Shown here: positions 60,612 to 64,000 of the stretch, piece after piece | How positions within the stretch are numbered: the stretch's first letter is position 1 | Layout: each line of letters starts with the position of its first letter | Origin: Fimbriiglobus ruber | GTDB taxonomy: Bacteria > Planctomycetota > Planctomycetia > Gemmatales > Gemmataceae | Assembly: GCF_002197845.1 (NCBI RefSeq) | Contig: NZ_NIDE01000001.1 | Coordinates: forward strand, 992,001 to 1,056,000 | Reading direction: 5' to 3' | Length of the DNA: 64,000 bases | Program-made: the position numbers and the translations under genes | Notes under the pieces: generated by a model | The model's database searches: none | What the model saw: only the letters and a program-made list of their open reading frames with translations | Told to the model about the DNA's origin: nothing

Positions 60612-61814
60612 TTACTTGTCGTCGATTTGAGCCAGGGACGCGAACTTCTTCCCTTCAACGTAAGCCAGGAAGGCGCCGCCGCCGGTCGAGACGTGCGTCA
60701 TCTTGGCGTCGTAGCCGAACTGCTCGACCGCTTCGGCCGTTTCGCCACCGCCGACCACGGTGACGGCGTGGCTCTCCGCCATCGCGGCGGCAACGCCCTT
60801 CGTGCCGGCGCTGAACGCCGGCTTCTCGAACCAACCGACCGGGCCGTTCCAGATCACGGTCGCGGCGGTCTTGATCTTCTCGGCGTAGAGGGCCAGCGTC
60901 TTCGGCCCGATGTCGACGCCCTCGTATCCGGCCCCGATCGGCCCCTCGAACACCTTCGTGCTGGACAGGTCGTCCGACTTGGCGCAAAGCGAATCGACCG
61001 GCAGCGTGATCTTGGCCCCGACGTGGGGGAGCAGGGCCTTGGCCGCGGCCACCTCGGCGTCGTCGATCTTCATCGCGCCCACGTCCACGCCCTGGGCTTT
61101 CATGAACGTGTAGGTCATTTTCCCGCCGATGAGCAGGTGGTCGACCTTCTTCAGTAGGGCATTGATGAACGCGATCTTGTCCGAAACCTTGGCCCCGCCC
61201 ATGACGGCGAAAAGCGGTTGCTTGGGGTGGCCCATCAAACCTTCGATGATCTCCAGTTCCTTCGCCACCAGCAGGCCGACGGCCCGGGGCTTGCCCGCGG
61301 CTTTGAACGCCGCGGGGACGGCCACCATCGACGCGTCCTTGTCGTTGTGGCAGGTGCCGAAGGCGTCGTTCACGTACACATCGGCTAGGTCCGCGAGGGC
61401 GGCGGCGAATTCCGGGTCGTTCTTCTGCTCACGGGCGTCGAAGCGGACGTTTTCCAGAATGGTGACGCCGCCCGGCGGCAACTTGGCGACGGCCGCCGTG
61501 ACATCCGGCCCGACGACGGTGCTGCCGGCCTTGGACACCGGCAGGCCGAGTAGTTCGCCCAGGCGGGTCGCGACCCGGTCTTTCAGGAGCAGCTTGTCCT
61601 TAACCGGGTCGCCGGACGGGCGGCCGAGGTGGCTCATGGCGATGATCGACGCCCCGGCTTTGAGAAGCGCTTGAATGGTCGGCAATGCCCCGCGGATGCG
61701 GCGGTCGTTCTTGATTTCGCCGGTCGTCTTGTCGAGCGGGACATTGAAGTCGACCCGGATGAGGACTTTCTTACCCTTCAAGTCGCCGAGGTCGGCAATC
61801 GTCTTCTTGGCCAT
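60612..61814 (-). CDS. pgk: Phosphoglycerate kinase
   Basis: A 400-residue Pgk of glycolysis, transferring phosphate from 1,3-bisphosphoglycerate to ADP. RVDFNVPLDKTTGEIKNDRR, MSHLGRPSGDP, LENVRFDAREQKND, YVNDAFGTCHND, the hinge region GGAKVSDKIAFINALL, WNGPVGWFEKPAFSAGT and VVGGGETAEAVEQFG are all present. ATG 61814 follows GGGGAGACC by six bases. It is a single gene on the minus strand. Confidence 0.97.
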   Translation of the reverse strand: MAKKTIADLGDLKGKKVLIRVDFNVPLDKTTGEIKNDRRIRGALPTIQALLKAGASIIAMSHLGRPSGDPVKDKLLLKDRVATRLGELLGLPVSKAGSTVVGPDVTAAVAKLPPGGVTILENVRFDAREQKNDPEFAAALADLADVYVNDAFGTCHNDKDASMVAVPAAFKAAGKPRAVGLLVAKELEIIEGLMGHPKQPLFAVMGGAKVSDKIAFINALLKKVDHLLIGGKMTYTFMKAQGVDVGAMKIDDAEVAAAKALLPHVGAKITLPVDSLCAKSDDLSSTKVFEGPIGAGYEGVDIGPKTLALYAEKIKTAATVIWNGPVGWFEKPAFSAGTKGVAAAMAESHAVTVVGGGETAEAVEQFGYDAKMTHVSTGGGAFLAYVEGKKFASLAQIDDK

Positions 61815-62231
61815 GTGAGGTCTCCCCAGGTAATCGGGCCGGGTGTCGTGACCCGCGTCCCGCCACGTCGAGTGATCAGTACCAATACTTCTACGAAAAG
61901 TGCCCCCGTGACGGCCCCCTGAAGAATGCCGCGGCCGACCGTTGCAGCAGGCGGCGAATCGGCCGCTCCGCCCCCCCGCCGAAAAACGCACCCATGAGAA
62001 TAGGGATCGGCGGCCAGTTGCGAAACGGTGTCAGCTGCTTTAGGGCCTCAATAATAGGGTTTATATCGTGGCTAGCGAACCCAACGAGCCCGTATGGTTG
62101 TTGATCCATTAAACTATCATATATGACTGTTCTCATAAAATGTACATCGAGGCTTCACGTTGAGATCGCGTGTTCTTCACACCTCGCAGATAACCTGTCT
62201 TCCCCGCCAACCATCCTCAACAGTACAACTA
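61815..62231. other. Intergenic region between pgk and a DUF1559 gene
   Basis: About 417 bases of divergent intergenic DNA. A minus-strand frame at 61891-62136 (81 residues) is AT-richer and semi-plausible, but it has no ribosome site and no family resemblance, so I do not call it. The stretch 62040-62160 is unusually AT-rich for this genome and probably holds the promoters of both neighbours. Confidence 0.4.
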
Positions 62232-63179
62232 ATGACAGACCATACCCGACGCGCGTTTACACTGATCGAGTTGTTGGTGGTGATCGCCATCATCGCCGTA
62301 CTCATCGGACTGTTGCTACCGGCTGTTCAAAAAGTCCGCGAGGCAGCTAACAGGACCAAATGTGCCAACAACATGAAGCAGATGTGCCTGGCTCTGCACA
62401 ACTACGCCGACACAAACAATAGCAACCTTCCGTCGTCGTCCGGAGCGAATGTGGTGACGGGGGGCGGAAGTGTCGGGTACGTGAGCCTTAATTTTCTCCT
62501 TTTCCCCTACCTCGAACAACAGGCCGCGTTCAACACGGCCCTTCCAGAACCGAGTTCCGCGCCTGAAGCCGGTGCGTACAAGGACGCGAACGGCACCCTG
62601 TTCTGTGGCATCACCCTGTCCATTTTCCTCTGCCCCTCGGACACTTCCGCCCCCAACGGCCTCACCACTTACGCGTGCAAAGAAAAGGACAGCGCGGGGA
62701 ACACGGTCAACTACGCGGCGTGCAACTATGCCCACAACCTTGCCGTCTTCGCGAGTTGGTCCGCGTCCACCGCCAACTACCTCCGGGCGGGCTATACCAT
62801 TGCCAACACTCCCGACGGCACTTCAAACACGATCGCTTTCACGGAACGCCTGGGCGGAAGTAACGCCATCGGCAGCACGATCTGGGCTTCCACACGCGAC
62901 CTTCCGTCGCAATCGCACTCCCAGCAGAATAACTCCTGCGTCGCGTACAATGTCCTCGCGGCACAAGGCAATCCGGCGTCATATACCACTCAGCCGGCCC
63001 CCCAGTTCGCTGTAAACACGAACACATACACCCAGAAAACCGCGGCGACGCCGCACTCGGCAATGGTCACCGGCATGCTGGACGGAAGTGTCCAGATGAT
63101 GGGTAGTGGTATCACGCAGCAGGCCTTTTACTATCTCCTGTCCCCACAAGACGGTCAGATTCCCGACAGCAGTTGGTAA
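62232..63179 (+). CDS. DUF1559 pseudopilin-like exported protein
   Basis: A 315-residue protein of the large DUF1559 group of planctomycetes. The N-terminus [20 protein letters not shown] is a type IV pilin/pseudopilin signal with the Phe and Glu at the normal places, followed by [20 protein letters not shown], the DUF1559 start. The tail carries [18 protein letters not shown] and [12 protein letters not shown], both characteristic. ATG 62232 is at the expected pilin start. These proteins are thought to be processed by prepilin peptidase and exposed on the envelope; their function is unproven. Confidence 0.92.
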   Translation: MTDHTRRAFTLIELLVVIAIIAVLIGLLLPAVQKVREAANRTKCANNMKQMCLALHNYADTNNSNLPSSSGANVVTGGGSVGYVSLNFLLFPYLEQQAAFNTALPEPSSAPEAGAYKDANGTLFCGITLSIFLCPSDTSAPNGLTTYACKEKDSAGNTVNYAACNYAHNLAVFASWSASTANYLRAGYTIANTPDGTSNTIAFTERLGGSNAIGSTIWASTRDLPSQSHSQQNNSCVAYNVLAAQGNPASYTTQPAPQFAVNTNTYTQKTAATPHSAMVTGMLDGSVQMMGSGITQQAFYYLLSPQDGQIPDSSW

Positions 63180-63316
63180 CACACGGCGGACTGTGAACAT
63201 CCGTCGAAGTCGAATGCGCGGATCGAGGAAGAACTGCCGTCTGATGACGGGCCTGAACAATGGGTACACCTTTACCTATTGCTGCCTTATTAATCCAGAA
63301 AACGACGTACCGCTCG

Positions 63317-63338
63317 GTGAGCGTAATATTACGCTCAC
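63317..63338. promoter_or_regulatory. 22-base perfect palindrome
   Basis: The sequence GTGAGCGTAAT at 63317 is followed at once by its complement, with no loop and no T run. It lies 106 bases before the partial exported gene and resembles a dimeric regulator operator more than a terminator. Confidence 0.4.
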
Positions 63339-63443
63339 GTTATACCTTTGCAGGTTGCGACTTGACGTTCCCCTTACGAACCGAATGACCGCATCCGGCA
63401 AAGCCATAAAAGTCTGTCGCTGTAACACCACTGGAGAAGCGCC

Positions 63444-64000
63444 ATGAAGAACACGTTTTCACTATCGCGCGGACGGCCCTGCGCCGTAAGTGCTGCTCTG
63501 ACGGTTTTCGGATACTTTCTGGTGTTTGGAAGTGCTTCGTCCGTTTCGGGGCAGGAACCCAAACCGCCGGAGTATCATATCTACGCAGGCAGTACCCATG
63601 CGCACACTGCTTTCACCTGGTCGCATGGAGACCAGTGGGCCAAACCAAAAGAGGAATTCGCTAACAAGCCCGTCATTCGTGTAACCGGAGGCGCTCAGTT
63701 CCCTGCCGACTTTATGACGCCCAAGCCCGAATGGAAAAAGCTCCAAGGGCCGCCGGTAGAGCATTTCTCCCGCGCCAAGTCGCACGGGTACGATTTCTAC
63801 ACCGTGACCGACCATTCCCAGGAAGCCGATTTTCAGCCACCGCGGCCGGCCAATGCTAATTGGATGACGACCAAGAAGGCGGCAGCCGAAGCAACCGATG
63901 AGCGGTTCGTGGCATTGACCGGCTTCGAGCACTCCGAGAACGACGGCCCCGGGGGACGCGGGCACATCAACGTCCTGAATACGGAGGAGTATATCAACGC
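63444..64000 (+). CDS. Exported PHP/DUF3604-like protein, partial
   Basis: The frame starts at ATG 63444 (CTGGAGAAG upstream) and remains open to the window edge, giving 185 residues. A signal peptide (AVSAALTVFGYFLVFGSAS) is followed by YHIYAGSTHAHTAFTWSHGD and YDFYTVTDHSQEADF, which carry His and Asp pairs like those of PHP-type metal-dependent phosphoesterase or DUF3604 proteins, and FVALTGFEHSENDGPGGRGH. These residues suggest a metal centre. The C-terminal part is outside, so the domain limits are unknown. Confidence 0.75.
   Translation, partial: MKNTFSLSRGRPCAVSAALTVFGYFLVFGSASSVSGQEPKPPEYHIYAGSTHAHTAFTWSHGDQWAKPKEEFANKPVIRVTGGAQFPADFMTPKPEWKKLQGPPVEHFSRAKSHGYDFYTVTDHSQEADFQPPRPANANWMTTKKAAAEATDERFVALTGFEHSENDGPGGRGHINVLNTEEYIN

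Noticed and set aside
61891-62136. 81-residue minus-strand frame between pgk and the DUF1559 gene
   Set aside because: No ribosome site, no homology that I recognise, and it lies in a region that should contain two divergent promoters.

Overview
The window is GC-rich chromosomal DNA from a planctomycete, most likely of the Gemmataceae (Gemmata/Fimbriiglobus/Zavarzinella type). The evidence is the gene content: a BBP7-type outer-membrane barrel, a DUF1559 pseudopilin-like protein, an ECF sigma factor fused to a membrane segment and a DUF1559-like region, a formylglycine sulfatase, a giant SdrD-repeat/FG-GAP surface protein, a DUF4912 protein and a ThuA-like exported protein. No rRNA, tRNA or CRISPR array was seen. 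This taxonomic call is an inference from families, not from a marker gene search.

Layout. 1-6.4 kb: edge fragment of a terpene-cyclase-like protein, nickel-pincer cofactor gene larC, a DUF2752 membrane protein, a small orphan ORF with a good promoter, thioredoxin, transketolase and an HU-like protein. 6.4-12 kb: DUF2007 protein, ThuA protein, membrane protein, pdxJ, and a minus-strand trio (MBL hydrolase, PTS EIIA domain with an early stop, PD-(D/E)XK-like protein). 12-16 kb: hisD-hisC-hisB followed by an ACP-phosphodiesterase-like gene. 16-22 kb: a second HU protein, two large proteins of unknown role and the ComM/YifB ATPase.

21.8-24.1 kb is the clearest accessory patch: a staphylococcal-nuclease-like pseudogene is split by a 950-bp IS5/IS427-type element with a 3-bp TAA duplication, its tail carries a 21-bp copy of yifB sequence, and an IS630-type element follows directly. 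Both transposases are encoded in two frames.

24.6-34 kb: the ECF sigma fusion, a three-gene operon (DapA-like aldolase plus split ThDP decarboxylase), two cysteine-rich exported proteins, a succinate-semialdehyde-type dehydrogenase, and the BBP7 barrel. 34-41.8 kb: one giant surface protein gene (SdrD repeats, poly-proline tract, FG-GAP repeats) broken into two frames inside the CCN-rich proline tract. 42-48 kb: a cysteine-less FmdB-like protein, EF-P with Asn at the tip position, a sulfatase, a small protein overlapping a histidine kinase, and a DUF4912 protein.

48.8-58.2 kb is a complete F-type ATP synthase operon in the order Z-I-B-E-F-H-A-x-G-y-D-z-C, where x, y and z are three non-ATPase genes (a BrnT/DUF4258-like small protein, a DUF1569/DinB-like protein and an unknown protein), and AtpA carries an insertion of about 60 residues. 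58.4-64 kb: a phytanoyl-CoA-dioxygenase-like protein, a methyltransferase, pgk, a DUF1559 protein and the start of a PHP/DUF3604-like exported protein. Strong inverted repeats close most transcription units.
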